Assembly: GCF_001610875.1 (NCBI RefSeq)
Contig: NZ_CP011272.1
Coordinates: forward strand, 5,189,988 to 5,253,987
Origin: Pirellula sp. SH-Sr6A
Lineage (GTDB): Bacteria > Planctomycetota > Planctomycetia > Pirellulales > Pirellulaceae
Length of the DNA stretch: 64,000 bases
Reading direction: 5' to 3'
Every line of letters begins with the position of its first letter. The stretch's first letter is position 1. Both the position numbers and the translations under genes were made by a program. The notes beneath the pieces are model-generated. The model saw only the letters and a program-made list of their open reading frames with translations. It did no database searches and was not told the origin of the DNA. This document shows positions 52,591 through 61,249 of this stretch, piece after piece.

Positions 52591-53217
52591 ATGGGGAATA
52601 CCAGTCTGCATTGGCGTTATGCGGTCAAACAATTCGATGCGACGAGAAAGATACCGGCGGACGATTGGAATGACATCGAGGAGAGTTTGGTTCTAACACC
52701 GAGTTCGTTTGGGTTGCAACCATGGAAATTCATCGTCGTCACATCCCCTGATATCAAAGAGCAGCTACAAGGTGCCTCCTGGAACCAAACGCAGCCTCGC
52801 GATTGCTCCCACATGATTGCTTTCGCGGCATTGAAGCAAGTGACGGAGGAGTATGTGGATTCCTTTCTCCAGTCTGTGTGCGATGGCCGAGGGGTCTCAA
52901 TGGATACCCTTGCCATGTACCGGCAGATACTGCTCGGCTTTCTGAAAAACCAAGAGGGGAAGCATTTTGAATGGGCAACGAACCAAGTTTACATCGCGCT
53001 CGGACAAGTCATGGCGGTTGCTGCTTCGATGCGCATCGATGCTTGCCCGATGGAGGGGATTGTGCGTTCTGAGTATGACCGGATACTCGGTCTAGACGGG
53101 TCGCAATATGGAACGGTCGTGGGCTGCGCGCTCGGGTACCGACATACGGATGATAAATATGCTTTGGCCAAGAAAGTTCGATTCTCTCGACAGCATGTGA
53201 TCGAGTATCGCGAATGA
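52591..53217 (+). CDS. Nitroreductase-family NAD(P)H oxidoreductase
   Basis: About 208 residues from ATG 52591, which has GAGGAAATGG upstream; the frame extends to ATG 52567. HWRYAVKQFDATRKIPADDW opens the FMN-binding fold of the NfsB group, followed by TPSSFGLQPWKFIVV, and the C-terminal ACPMEGIVRSEYDRILGL and TVVGCALGYRHTDDKYA. These enzymes reduce nitro groups or quinones. Its stop overlaps the acyltransferase start (ATGA), so the three genes 52591-54744 are coupled. Confidence 0.92.
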   Translation: MGNTSLHWRYAVKQFDATRKIPADDWNDIEESLVLTPSSFGLQPWKFIVVTSPDIKEQLQGASWNQTQPRDCSHMIAFAALKQVTEEYVDSFLQSVCDGRGVSMDTLAMYRQILLGFLKNQEGKHFEWATNQVYIALGQVMAVAASMRIDACPMEGIVRSEYDRILGLDGSQYGTVVGCALGYRHTDDKYALAKKVRFSRQHVIEYRE

Positions 53218-54032
53218 CCCGCCATTCCTCGCATTCGGTTCCCGTTTCCCAGAAGTTTCTGGTAGATGGATTTTGTTGGTACGCGCGCGGCATGGTTCGC
53301 AAGCAGTTCAGTTCATTTGGCTGGGCGACCGAACAGGAATTGACCGGGATCGATCCCAACGACGCCTTGGTGGTCTGCGCCAATCATGCCAGTTGGTGGG
53401 ATCCCATCGTGGCGATGCTCCTCCGGCAAGCGTTAATGCCTGAGCGAACCTTCTACGCTCCTATCGATGCCGAGCAGCTCGAAAACTACGCTGTACTGAA
53501 AAAGATGGGCTTCTACGGTGTACAGCTTCAAAGTTTCTCAGGTGCACACCATTTCCTATCGACAAGCAAGGCGATTCTCGCACGGCCCAATACTTCGATT
53601 TGGATTACTCCAGAGGGACGATTCTGCGATGTACGCGATATGAGCCAACCGCTCATGCCGGGGCTCGCGCATTTAGCGACCAAGGTAGAGAGAACAGTCT
53701 TTCTGCCACTCGCCATCGAATATCCCTTTTGGGATGATGCTCGCCCCCATGTGTTCATTCGGTTCGGTGCTCCCGTCCGAGTCGATGTAGGCGGCTTGAA
53801 ATCGAAAGGGGAGTGGAGCGAGGCAATCCAACATCCGTTTCGACGGAATCAACGGGAGTTAGCGGAATTGGTCATTCGCCGCGATCCGAATCAATTCGGG
53901 TACTTGATCTCCAGCAGGCCTCAACGTTTGAATTGGTATGATTTCGCTCGCAGTTGGGCTGCTTGGGTGCGAGGCAAACGCTTCGATCCAAGACATTCCG
54001 CCCGAATGCCAAGGCCTCGCAATGGCTTCTAA
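53214..54032 (+). CDS. 1-acylglycerol-3-phosphate acyltransferase-like (PlsC family)
   Basis: 272 residues. The catalytic NHASWWDP is the N-H-x4-D box, and WITPEGRF matches the glycerolipid substrate-binding block. Next come LMPGLAHLATK and FLPLAIEYPFWDDARP. There is no clear membrane helix beyond the N-terminal third. Similar planctomycete proteins act on lipids or on carotenoid glycosides, which is not resolved here. Coupled to the nitroreductase upstream; the methyltransferase starts 11 bp before its stop. Confidence 0.85.
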   Translation: MTRHSSHSVPVSQKFLVDGFCWYARGMVRKQFSSFGWATEQELTGIDPNDALVVCANHASWWDPIVAMLLRQALMPERTFYAPIDAEQLENYAVLKKMGFYGVQLQSFSGAHHFLSTSKAILARPNTSIWITPEGRFCDVRDMSQPLMPGLAHLATKVERTVFLPLAIEYPFWDDARPHVFIRFGAPVRVDVGGLKSKGEWSEAIQHPFRRNQRELAELVIRRDPNQFGYLISSRPQRLNWYDFARSWAAWVRGKRFDPRHSARMPRPRNGF

Positions 54033-54744
54033 CCATCAACCCGCGCCCCCCAGCTTCGATTCCTACGCTGCGGAATACGAAGCAGCACTCGCCAAGGGGG
54101 TTTCACTCTCCGGGGAATCGTCCGATTTCTTTGCATCGACCCGAATCGAAATAACCAGGCATACTCTGCGACGAATCGGATTCACACCCACCTTCGCCAT
54201 GGATTTTGGATGCGGAATAGGAAATAGCGTTCCCTATCTGCTCGAAACGCTCCAGTGCCAACGCGTTATCGGTGTCGATCCGTCACAAGCTTCATTGCAA
54301 ATCGCTGCACAGAAGTTAACCGACGAAAGGGTACAGTGGTGCGTTCCGGAAGACTGGAGGTGGGATGATCGCGCCGATTTGGCATTTTGCAACGGAGTGT
54401 TTCATCACATCCCTCCCGACCATCGGCTTGATGCGTTTCGATGGATTCACGAGCGATTGGTGGAGGGAGGTTGTTTCGCTTATTGGGAAAACAATCCATG
54501 GAATCCCGGCACGCGGTGGGTCATGAGTCGCATTCCATTCGACAGGGATGCGATTTGTTTGAGCATCCTTGAATCGAAACGGCTCATTGAGCAAGCCGGA
54601 TTTCGGGTTCGTGTTAGTCGAAGTGCCTTTTATTTCCCTAGGATTCTAAAAGGGCTTCGAGTGCTCGAGCCTTGGTTGTCCCGGTTCCCGTTGGGAGCGC
54701 AGTATTGGATCTTGGCAACGAAGCCGTCGAACGGTCGTCCTTGA
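54022..54744 (+). CDS. SAM-dependent class I methyltransferase
   Basis: About 240 residues from ATG 54022, overlapping the acyltransferase end. Motif I AMDFGCGIGNSVPYL binds SAM; VIGVDPSQASL is motif II; DLAFCNGVFHHIP is the post-motif with the substrate-proximal Asn-Gly; FAYWENNPWNPGTRWVM follows. The last codons (SNGRP, stop) lie inside a copy of hairpin 5 of the downstream repeat array, so the array begins within this gene. Substrate unknown; the context suggests lipid or isoprenoid modification. Confidence 0.88.
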   Translation: MASNHQPAPPSFDSYAAEYEAALAKGVSLSGESSDFFASTRIEITRHTLRRIGFTPTFAMDFGCGIGNSVPYLLETLQCQRVIGVDPSQASLQIAAQKLTDERVQWCVPEDWRWDDRADLAFCNGVFHHIPPDHRLDAFRWIHERLVEGGCFAYWENNPWNPGTRWVMSRIPFDRDAICLSILESKRLIEQAGFRVRVSRSAFYFPRILKGLRVLEPWLSRFPLGAQYWILATKPSNGRP

Positions 54745-56201
54745 ACGTTCTTGCGCTATAGACCACCGCTCTATCAACCAAACCACCTTTCCCCCAAGCT
54801 CTCGGGCCAATCGCCCGGGGTAAAGATTCTTAACTGGCGCGGTGCGTCAGGCGATGCTGATCTGTTGAGGACAACAGATCGACGTTGTCGAACGGTCGTC
54901 CTCGACCGTTTTAGCGCTATAGACCACCGCTCTATCAACCAAACCACCTTTCCCCCAAGCTTTCGGGCCAATCGCCCGGGGTAAAGATTCTTAACTGGCG
55001 CGGTGCGTCAGGCGATGCTGATCTGTTGAGGACAACAGATCGACGTTGTCGAACGGTCGTCCTCGACCGTTTTAGCGCTATAGAGCACCGCTCTATCAAC
55101 CAAACCACCTTTCCCCCAAGCTCTCGGGCCAATCGCCCGGGGTAAAGATTCTTAACTGGCGCGGTGCGTCAGGCGATGCTGATCTGTTGAGGACAACAGA
55201 TCGAAGTTGTCGAACGGTCGTCCTCGACCGTTTTAGCGCTATAGAGCACCGCTCTATCGACCAAACCACCTTTCCCCCAAGCTCTCGGGCTAATCGCCCG
55301 GGGTAAAGATTCTTAACTGGCGCGGTGCGTTAGGCGATGCTGATCTGTTGAGGACAACAGATCGACATTGTCGAACGGTCGTCCTCGACCGTTCAAGCGC
55401 TATAGACCACCGCTCTATCGACCAAACCATCTTTCCCCCAAGCTCTCGGACCAATCGCCCGGGGTAAAGATTCTTAACTGGCGCGGTGCGTCAGGCGATG
55501 CTGATCTGTTGAGGACAACAGATCGAAGTTGTCGAACGGTCGTCCTCGACCGTTTTAGCGCTATAGAGCACCGCTCTATCGACCAAACCACCTTTCCCCC
55601 AAGCTCTCGGGCTAATCGCCCGGGGTAAAGATTCTTAACTGGCGCGGTGCGTTAGGCGATGCTGATCTGTTGAGGACAACAGATCGACGTTGTCGAACGG
55701 TCGTCCTCGACCGTTTTAGCGCTATAGAGCACCGCTCTATCGACCAAACCACCTTTCCCCCAAGCTCTCGGGCTAATCGCCCGGGGTAAAGATTCTTAAC
55801 TGGCGCGGTGCGTTAGGCGATGCTGATCTGTTGAGGACAACAGATCGACATTGTCGAACGGTCGTCCTCGACCGTTCAAGCGCTATAGACCACCGCTCTA
55901 TCGACCAAACCACCTTTCCCCCAAGCTCTCGGACCAATCGCCCGGGGTAAAGATTCTTAACTGGCGCGGTGCGTCAGGCGATGCTGATCTGTTGAGGACA
56001 ACAGATCGACATTGTCGAACGGTCGTCCTCGACCGTTCAAGCGCTATAGACCACCGCTCTATCGACCAAACCACCTTTCCCCCAAGCTCTCGGACCAATC
56101 GCCCGGGGTAAAGATTCTTAACTGGCGCGGTGCGTCAGGCGATGCTGATCTGTTGAGGACAACAGATCGACGTTGTCGAACGGTCGTCCTCGACCGTTCT
56201 A
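54728..56201. repeat. Nine tandem 161-bp units, each with five consecutive hairpins
   Basis: GATGCTGATCTGTTGAGG recurs at 54853, 55014, 55175, 55336, 55497, 55658, 55819, 55980 and 56141, exactly 161 bp apart. Hairpins per unit: H1 ATAGAGC-ACC-GCTCTAT; H2 CTCGGGC-CAATC-GCCCGGG; H3 CTGGCGC-GGT-GCGTCAG; H4 GATCTGTTG-AGGA-CAACAGATC; H5 AACGGTCG-TCCT-CGACCGTT. H4 is invariant in all nine copies. H5 loop TCCT is complementary to H4 loop AGGA. An extra H5 (imperfect) overlaps the end of the methyltransferase gene. Two sub-types of unit differ in H1-H3. Because 161 is not a multiple of 3, short ORFs recur in shifting frames and are not genes. The array fills the gap between two convergent genes. Confidence 0.95.
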
Positions 56202-56234
56202 GCATGTCAGGCACTTTTATTAGACCGACTCGAT

Positions 56235-57368
56235 CTAGGAGATGCTCGCCCACTGGCGATTCTTCGCACTTTCAAGGACTGCGTCGCAGACCTTTTGGGT
56301 TTCCAGCGCGTCGCGGAAGGTTGGGTGGGCGGGTTCGCCTGTCTCAAGGCTCTTCAAGAAATCGGCGACTTGGTGGATGAACGAGTGTTCGTAGCCGATT
56401 TGCAGTCCAGGCACCCACCAATTGCCCATGTAGGGTTGATTGCCATCGGATACGTGGATGCTTCGCCATCCGCGGACAATCGACTCGTCGCTGTGATCGA
56501 AGTACTTGAGGCGGTGCAAGTCGTGGAGGTCCCATGCGAGTGATGCGTTTTCACCGTTGATTTCCAACGTGTACAAAGCCTTGTGGCCTCGCGCGTATCG
56601 CGTCGATTCGAAGAGCCCTAATGACCCGTTCTTGAAGTGGCAGAAGAACGAGCAAGCGTCATCGATTCCAACGGGCTGCTTTTTGCCGGTCTCCGCATGG
56701 ACTCGTTCCTTGACAAAGGTTTCGGTCACGGCGGATAGGTCGGTGATCGATCCGTTGAGCCATAGTGCGGTGTCGATGCAGTGGGCGAGCAAGTCTCCTG
56801 TTACACCGCTACCTGCAGCCTCGACGTCGAGACGCCACGTGGCCGCCCCGCCTTGTGGAACGTCTGCATTGATCGTCCAGTCTTGGAGGAAGTTAGCGCG
56901 GTAGTGGAAAATGCGTCCCAATTTCCCGGAGTCGATGATTTGCTTTGCGAGCGTGACGGCGGGGATGCGACGATAGTTGTACCAAACCATGTTTGCGACG
57001 CCGGCCTTTTCGACCGCTTCGCACATCTCGAGGCCTTCTTCGGTGTTCATCGCGAGTGGCTTTTCGCAAAGAATCATCTTGCCCGCTTTTGCGGCAGCGA
57101 TGGCGATCTCTTTGTGAATGTTGTTGGGGGTACAGATATCGACAGCATCGATGTCCTTGCGTTCCAGCAGCTTCCGCCAATCTGTTTCAATGGATTCGTA
57201 ACCCCAGTTCTTCGCGAAGGACGAGGCCTTTTCTGCATTGCGGGCGCACAGAGCCTTGAGAACCGGCTTGTACTCACAGGGAAAAAAGTGGTTGGCTTGT
57301 GCGTACGCATTCGAGTGGGCTTTACCCATGAAGCCGTACCCGATCATTCCGATGCGCAGTTCTTTCAT
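56235..57368 (-). CDS. Gfo/Idh/MocA-family oxidoreductase
   Basis: About 377 residues from ATG 57368; the longer frame overlaps the isomerase end. The NAD-binding [16 protein letters not shown], the [34 protein letters not shown] block with the conserved catalytic Lys (EKP), and the C-terminal [32 protein letters not shown] with Asp and His of the active site are all present. These enzymes oxidise or epimerise sugars and inositols. Adjacent to a sugar isomerase and a cupin, suggesting one catabolic operon. Confidence 0.94.
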   Translation of the reverse strand: MKELRIGMIGYGFMGKAHSNAYAQANHFFPCEYKPVLKALCARNAEKASSFAKNWGYESIETDWRKLLERKDIDAVDICTPNNIHKEIAIAAAKAGKMILCEKPLAMNTEEGLEMCEAVEKAGVANMVWYNYRRIPAVTLAKQIIDSGKLGRIFHYRANFLQDWTINADVPQGGAATWRLDVEAAGSGVTGDLLAHCIDTALWLNGSITDLSAVTETFVKERVHAETGKKQPVGIDDACSFFCHFKNGSLGLFESTRYARGHKALYTLEINGENASLAWDLHDLHRLKYFDHSDESIVRGWRSIHVSDGNQPYMGNWWVPGLQIGYEHSFIHQVADFLKSLETGEPAHPTFRDALETQKVCDAVLESAKNRQWASIS

Positions 57369-57411
57369 CGAGGTTATTCCGAAATGGTTGGAGGGATGGT
57401 GGGATTGTCTG

Positions 57412-58428
57412 TTATTGGGAATCTCGGACACGAATCATCACATCCAAGATGGAGTTCCATGTCTGGGGTTTTTCCAGGGTTGCATTGGGGAACATGCATC
57501 CGTCCCAGCAAATATGTTGAATGCCGCGCGATGCCGCATCCTTGAGCCAGTAGCTGGAGCATCGAACGATATCGAGTTTGCCGTTTGGATCGTCTGCAGG
57601 GCAATGCTTGCCGGTCTTGTCGTGGGATCCCGCTCCGTGGACTTGCCCGTCGTTTTGTGCGACGTGGAAATCGATCGTCCAAGGGCGGAGCTTATCGGTC
57701 ATCGCTTCGTAGGCGGCGTAGAATTCTTCTTGGCTATAACCTTCCTTGAGCAATGCGTACTCCGGAGCGTTGTAGCCGAGCAGATAGAGGTAGGTGTGAG
57801 CCAAGTCCGCTTGGAATCCGAGTGCGTCCGGCATACCGACTCCTTCGAGCACGTCGAGCATATCGCGCCATGAGTGCATCCCGGCCCAGCAGATTTCTCC
57901 TTCGGCCGCCAGTCGTTGGCCCGCATCTTTCGCAATCTTCGCCGCTTCCTTAAAGGTCTCGACGATTTTCTTGGTGTTGTTCACTTTGTCGGATCGCCAT
58001 TTCTCGATGCCGAACTCCGCGCTGTCGATGCGAATCACACCATACTTGCGAACCCCATGCTTTTCGAAAACGTTAGCGATACGGCAGGCCATTTTCACTG
58101 CGGAAAGGAATTTTTCCCGGGAAGCCGCGTCTCCCATCGCCGAGTCTCCCACGGTGCCCCCCCAAACGGGCGCAACGAGAGAACCGACGGCGAAGCCGTG
58201 ACTGGCGATCTTGTCAGCGATCTTGATAAGTTCCTCATCGCTGGCATTGGGATCGGTGTGAGGGAAGAACAAGAAGTAATCGATTCCATCAAACTTTTGG
58301 CCATTCACATTGGCTGCTGCGGTAAGCTCCAGCATGCGGTCCAAGCTAATTGGGGGCTCCTGGTCGGGCCCATCTCCCTTGCCAACCAAACCGGGCCACA
58401 TCGCATTATGAAGCTTTAACTTTGTCAT
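57412..58428 (-). CDS. Sugar-phosphate isomerase/epimerase (AP_endonuc_2 TIM barrel)
   Basis: 338 residues, TTGACAAAG-like start ATGACAAAGTTAAAG at 58428. TIM-barrel metal-site signs are [16 protein letters not shown] (Glu), [18 protein letters not shown] (Asp/His) and [23 protein letters not shown]. No signal peptide, so cytoplasmic, unlike the epimerase at 35586. It shares the operon direction with Gfo/Idh (44 bp downstream) and the cupin (115 bp upstream, with an intervening hairpin). Substrate probably a keto or deoxy sugar derivative. Confidence 0.92.
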   Translation of the reverse strand: MTKLKLHNAMWPGLVGKGDGPDQEPPISLDRMLELTAAANVNGQKFDGIDYFLFFPHTDPNASDEELIKIADKIASHGFAVGSLVAPVWGGTVGDSAMGDAASREKFLSAVKMACRIANVFEKHGVRKYGVIRIDSAEFGIEKWRSDKVNNTKKIVETFKEAAKIAKDAGQRLAAEGEICWAGMHSWRDMLDVLEGVGMPDALGFQADLAHTYLYLLGYNAPEYALLKEGYSQEEFYAAYEAMTDKLRPWTIDFHVAQNDGQVHGAGSHDKTGKHCPADDPNGKLDIVRCSSYWLKDAASRGIQHICWDGCMFPNATLEKPQTWNSILDVMIRVRDSQ

Positions 58429-58473
58429 GAAGATACTCGAATGAGTTAGGAGAGAATGGGGAAGGGAGAAACC

Positions 58474-58505
58474 ACGCGAAGAGGGATAGATCTACCTCTT
58501 CGCGT
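58474..58505 (-). terminator. Intercistronic hairpin between cupin and isomerase genes
   Basis: ACGCGAAGAGG / CCTCTTCGCGT is an 11-bp perfect stem with a 10-nt loop. Read on the minus strand, GGTTTC follows, so it is a weak terminator or a processing/attenuation hairpin that could lower expression of the downstream two genes relative to the cupin. A second inverted repeat (AACGGG...CCCGTT followed by TTTTA on the plus strand) lies at 58515-58532. Confidence 0.6.
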
Positions 58506-58543
58506 TAGAAACAGAACGGGAGCTACCCCGTTTTTATGGCTTT

Positions 58544-59809
58544 TTAGGCGTTGTTCTTCCAAGCCCCATTTTGAGGCATGTTGGAATGGGCATCGGGTCC
58601 GAAATATCGCAATCCAACGAGTGGTTCCGAGCCCGTATTTTCAATTTCGACACCGCGCGAGGAAGCTTCATGGCTGATGAAAACTTCATCTTCGGTATTT
58701 TCACCGAATCGGATCATCGCTGGAGTTTGCAGTGCAAGCTTCCCGATGCGACCTTTGCCTTGAACCGTGATCCAGCCGCTGGCAGCGTTGTCTCGCAGAA
58801 TGCACTTGGCCCCCGGCTCGACGGTCAGTTCCTTCGCACTGAAGAGTTGTTTGCCGTCGATCGATCCGTAGACAATCCACTTGTCGGTGTAACCGCTGCC
58901 GGATCTTTCGGAATCGACGACCGGCTCAATGTAGTTGCTGTCTTTGAAGTGCGTATCGACGTTCTTGTCCCAGTCAAGTTGGCCGATGATAAAGTCGAGG
59001 TCTTGGTGCTTCTCTTTTGGCATGTCTTTGACCAGGAGGGACCAAGGCACATAACGACCTTCAACGATCGATTGGAACATGCCGAACACATCGCTGCCCC
59101 ATTGTGGCTCGTAGGTGCAAAGGGAGCCCGGAGCGTGCAGCACGCCGGGAGGAATCAACCAGCCGGTTCCTCGCTTTAGTCGGTAGGCTCGCGACAGGTC
59201 GAGGATGCCGTTGTCACCCTTATTCCAGTTTTCCAAGCAGCGACGCAAATCGTCTTTGGTCGTGCCCGGCTCCAGACCCATGAAGGTGTAGGAGAAATTG
59301 TTGTCGACATTGTTGTATTGGGGAGGGAAGTAATAGCTTTCAGGCTTTCCTTCTTGCCCAACGAGTGCTGCATCTTCTGCAGACTGGTGCATGTGGTGCG
59401 GGATGGGGCCCATGTTGTCGAAGAACTTCGAATAAACCGGCCAGCGATTGTACTTGTTGAATATGGGTGCCCCTACCAAGCGGTTTCCTTGCTCGGCGAC
59501 GGCGTCCTTCAATAGAAACTTCTTTCCCTCGAAGAGACAGAAGCTAAGACCTTCGTGCCAAACGCGTCCTTCGTTGGCTGCCTCGGTGGTGGAGGAAAAC
59601 CATCGTTCGTCGATCCCGCCCCGGTCAGCCCCAAACGCATACAAATCACCTGGGTAAAGTTTGATGCGGCGGCCGGGGTGCAGGAAGCTGCGGGGGACCC
59701 AGGTAGGAGTTAGGCGAAGCAAGCCTTCGCCGGCATCGAGCGCCTGATCCAAAATCTTGGCGACGTTGTCTTGGCTCACAAGCCCACTATCTAATCCAGT
59801 ACCGGCCAT
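58544..59809 (-). CDS. Cupin/phosphomannose-isomerase-like protein
   Basis: About 421 residues from ATG 59809; the frame extends to 59821. The metal-binding cupin signature is seen in IPHHMHQSAEDAALVGQEGKPESYYFP, with the His-x-His pair, and a second double-stranded helix block GTGWLIPPGVLHAPGSL. Further beta blocks are SGWITVQGKGRIGKL. The family resembles type I phosphomannose isomerase and planctomycete homologues of unknown substrate. First gene of the minus-strand operon. Confidence 0.82.
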   Translation of the reverse strand: MAGTGLDSGLVSQDNVAKILDQALDAGEGLLRLTPTWVPRSFLHPGRRIKLYPGDLYAFGADRGGIDERWFSSTTEAANEGRVWHEGLSFCLFEGKKFLLKDAVAEQGNRLVGAPIFNKYNRWPVYSKFFDNMGPIPHHMHQSAEDAALVGQEGKPESYYFPPQYNNVDNNFSYTFMGLEPGTTKDDLRRCLENWNKGDNGILDLSRAYRLKRGTGWLIPPGVLHAPGSLCTYEPQWGSDVFGMFQSIVEGRYVPWSLLVKDMPKEKHQDLDFIIGQLDWDKNVDTHFKDSNYIEPVVDSERSGSGYTDKWIVYGSIDGKQLFSAKELTVEPGAKCILRDNAASGWITVQGKGRIGKLALQTPAMIRFGENTEDEVFISHEASSRGVEIENTGSEPLVGLRYFGPDAHSNMPQNGAWKNNA

Positions 59810-60058
59810 GGACGATCTCAAACTCTCTAAATTCTGTGAATTGGAAGGTTCTTAAACACTAATCGGGGTGGAGGGAAAGCCGCCGCCCCTTGGGGAAGAA
59901 AGGGACTGTTGTAAGCCGGACGGGCGGCTGTTTCAAGCTCTCCACGACGGTGGACGCCAGATTCCAGAAACCTTTATCTCCCAATCGGATTCGAGGTTAT
60001 GATTCCTTGGCCATCGGTTAGATGGTCTTCAAAGCGTTCCCCCGAGTTCTAGGACAGT

Positions 60059-61150
60059 ATGGAATCTGCACGGCAAAGCCCATCCCTCCTGTTGGGTGTC
60101 GACGGTGGAGGGACCAAAACATCAGCTTGGATCACTCCCGCAGCGAACCCCCTTCGATCGCTACATGCACTCTCATCCCACCAACAGGCGCCAGATCTGG
60201 CGTTGAATCTCCCTGTCGGTCGCGGAATTGGCGGTCCAGGGAACCCTCGGTCCATTGGATTCGATGCTGCTTGCGAGAATATCGAGACTGCCGTCGCGGA
60301 TGCTCTGGAGCGGTATCAATCGCAAACGGGCCTGAATGCCTCCAAGGACCAACTTCATGCTGCCTGCATCGGATTGGCAGGAGCGGGACGCATGGAAGAG
60401 CAGGAAATCATCGCAAAGCGACTTCGCGATCGCGGCTTGGTCGGTTTATTGAAAGTCACCGACGATATCGAGCCGATCCGCTGGGCGGCCCAGTGGGAGA
60501 CTGCACTCGAAAAGCCGAGCCCCTTTGCAGGGGACCTAGCCCCCAATTCACGTACTCCGATGCCTTGGGTGACGCTCATCGCAGGAACGGGCTCCATCGC
60601 GCGGTGCGAGTTTCAGGATGACGCCGGACTGGAACAAATCGTCCGAGCAGGCGGCTGGGGATACCTTCTGGGGGACGAAGGGAGCGGCTATGCCATCGGC
60701 CTCGCTGCCCTGCAGGAAGCCTGCAAAGAAGTGGACGCGGGAGTGTCCCCCAGCCCATTGACGGTTTCAATTCTCAGGCGGCTCGGGTTTGATTCGGTCT
60801 CGCAAATTGTGGGGTGGATCTACCAAACCCCTGTTCCTCGCAAGGCGATTGCGGATTTAGCCCCGTTGGTGATCCAATCGCGGAGCGACAATGCCGCAGC
60901 CGAATGCATCGTGCACAGAGCCGTTGTGGGCTGGAGTGCGATGGTAACCCAAGTTGCGAAGCGGACAGGGGTGGCTGACTCCTATCGTTTAGCCGTGGCG
61001 GGTGGAATTCCTAACCATTTTCCCAAGTTGATCGACGAGCTTGCAGGACTGTTGAAGCAATCGCACACCGCACCGAAATCCGTGCATCTCGTAAAAAATC
61101 CCGTCATCGGGTGCTTGGCCCTCGCCCATCGCCTCGTGGGGAACCCTTGA
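60059..61150 (+). CDS. BadF/BadG-type ATPase / N-acetylglucosamine kinase-like
   Basis: 363 residues. The phosphate-1 motif LLGVDGGGTKTSAW starts at residue 11; GIGGPGNPRSIGFD and ACIGLAGAGRMEEQEII continue the ASKHA fold; LIAGTGSIARCE is phosphate-2 and GGWGYLLGDEGSGYAIG the following block; adenosine motif near AVAGGIPNHFP. Such proteins phosphorylate N-acetylglucosamine or other hexosamines. Its promoter region diverges from the cupin operon. Followed by a DUF1080 protein. Confidence 0.9.
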   Translation: MESARQSPSLLLGVDGGGTKTSAWITPAANPLRSLHALSSHQQAPDLALNLPVGRGIGGPGNPRSIGFDAACENIETAVADALERYQSQTGLNASKDQLHAACIGLAGAGRMEEQEIIAKRLRDRGLVGLLKVTDDIEPIRWAAQWETALEKPSPFAGDLAPNSRTPMPWVTLIAGTGSIARCEFQDDAGLEQIVRAGGWGYLLGDEGSGYAIGLAALQEACKEVDAGVSPSPLTVSILRRLGFDSVSQIVGWIYQTPVPRKAIADLAPLVIQSRSDNAAAECIVHRAVVGWSAMVTQVAKRTGVADSYRLAVAGGIPNHFPKLIDELAGLLKQSHTAPKSVHLVKNPVIGCLALAHRLVGNP

Positions 61151-61249
61151 GGACTTGGGCTGGGTTTGTCCCCAAAATGGCGCCCGTTGTGCTAATCTAT
61201 TCGAAGCCCGCATCCCCCCGCCTCCCCCACCACAACGAGCATCATCGCC

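Noticed and set aside
54728-56201. CRISPR array
   Set aside because: The period is 161 bp with the whole unit conserved and no unique spacers, and no cas gene is nearby.
54774-56380. Several 65-122 codon open frames in both strands of the 161-bp array
   Set aside because: The period is not a multiple of three, so the same words reappear in shifting frames; no start context and no family resemblance.
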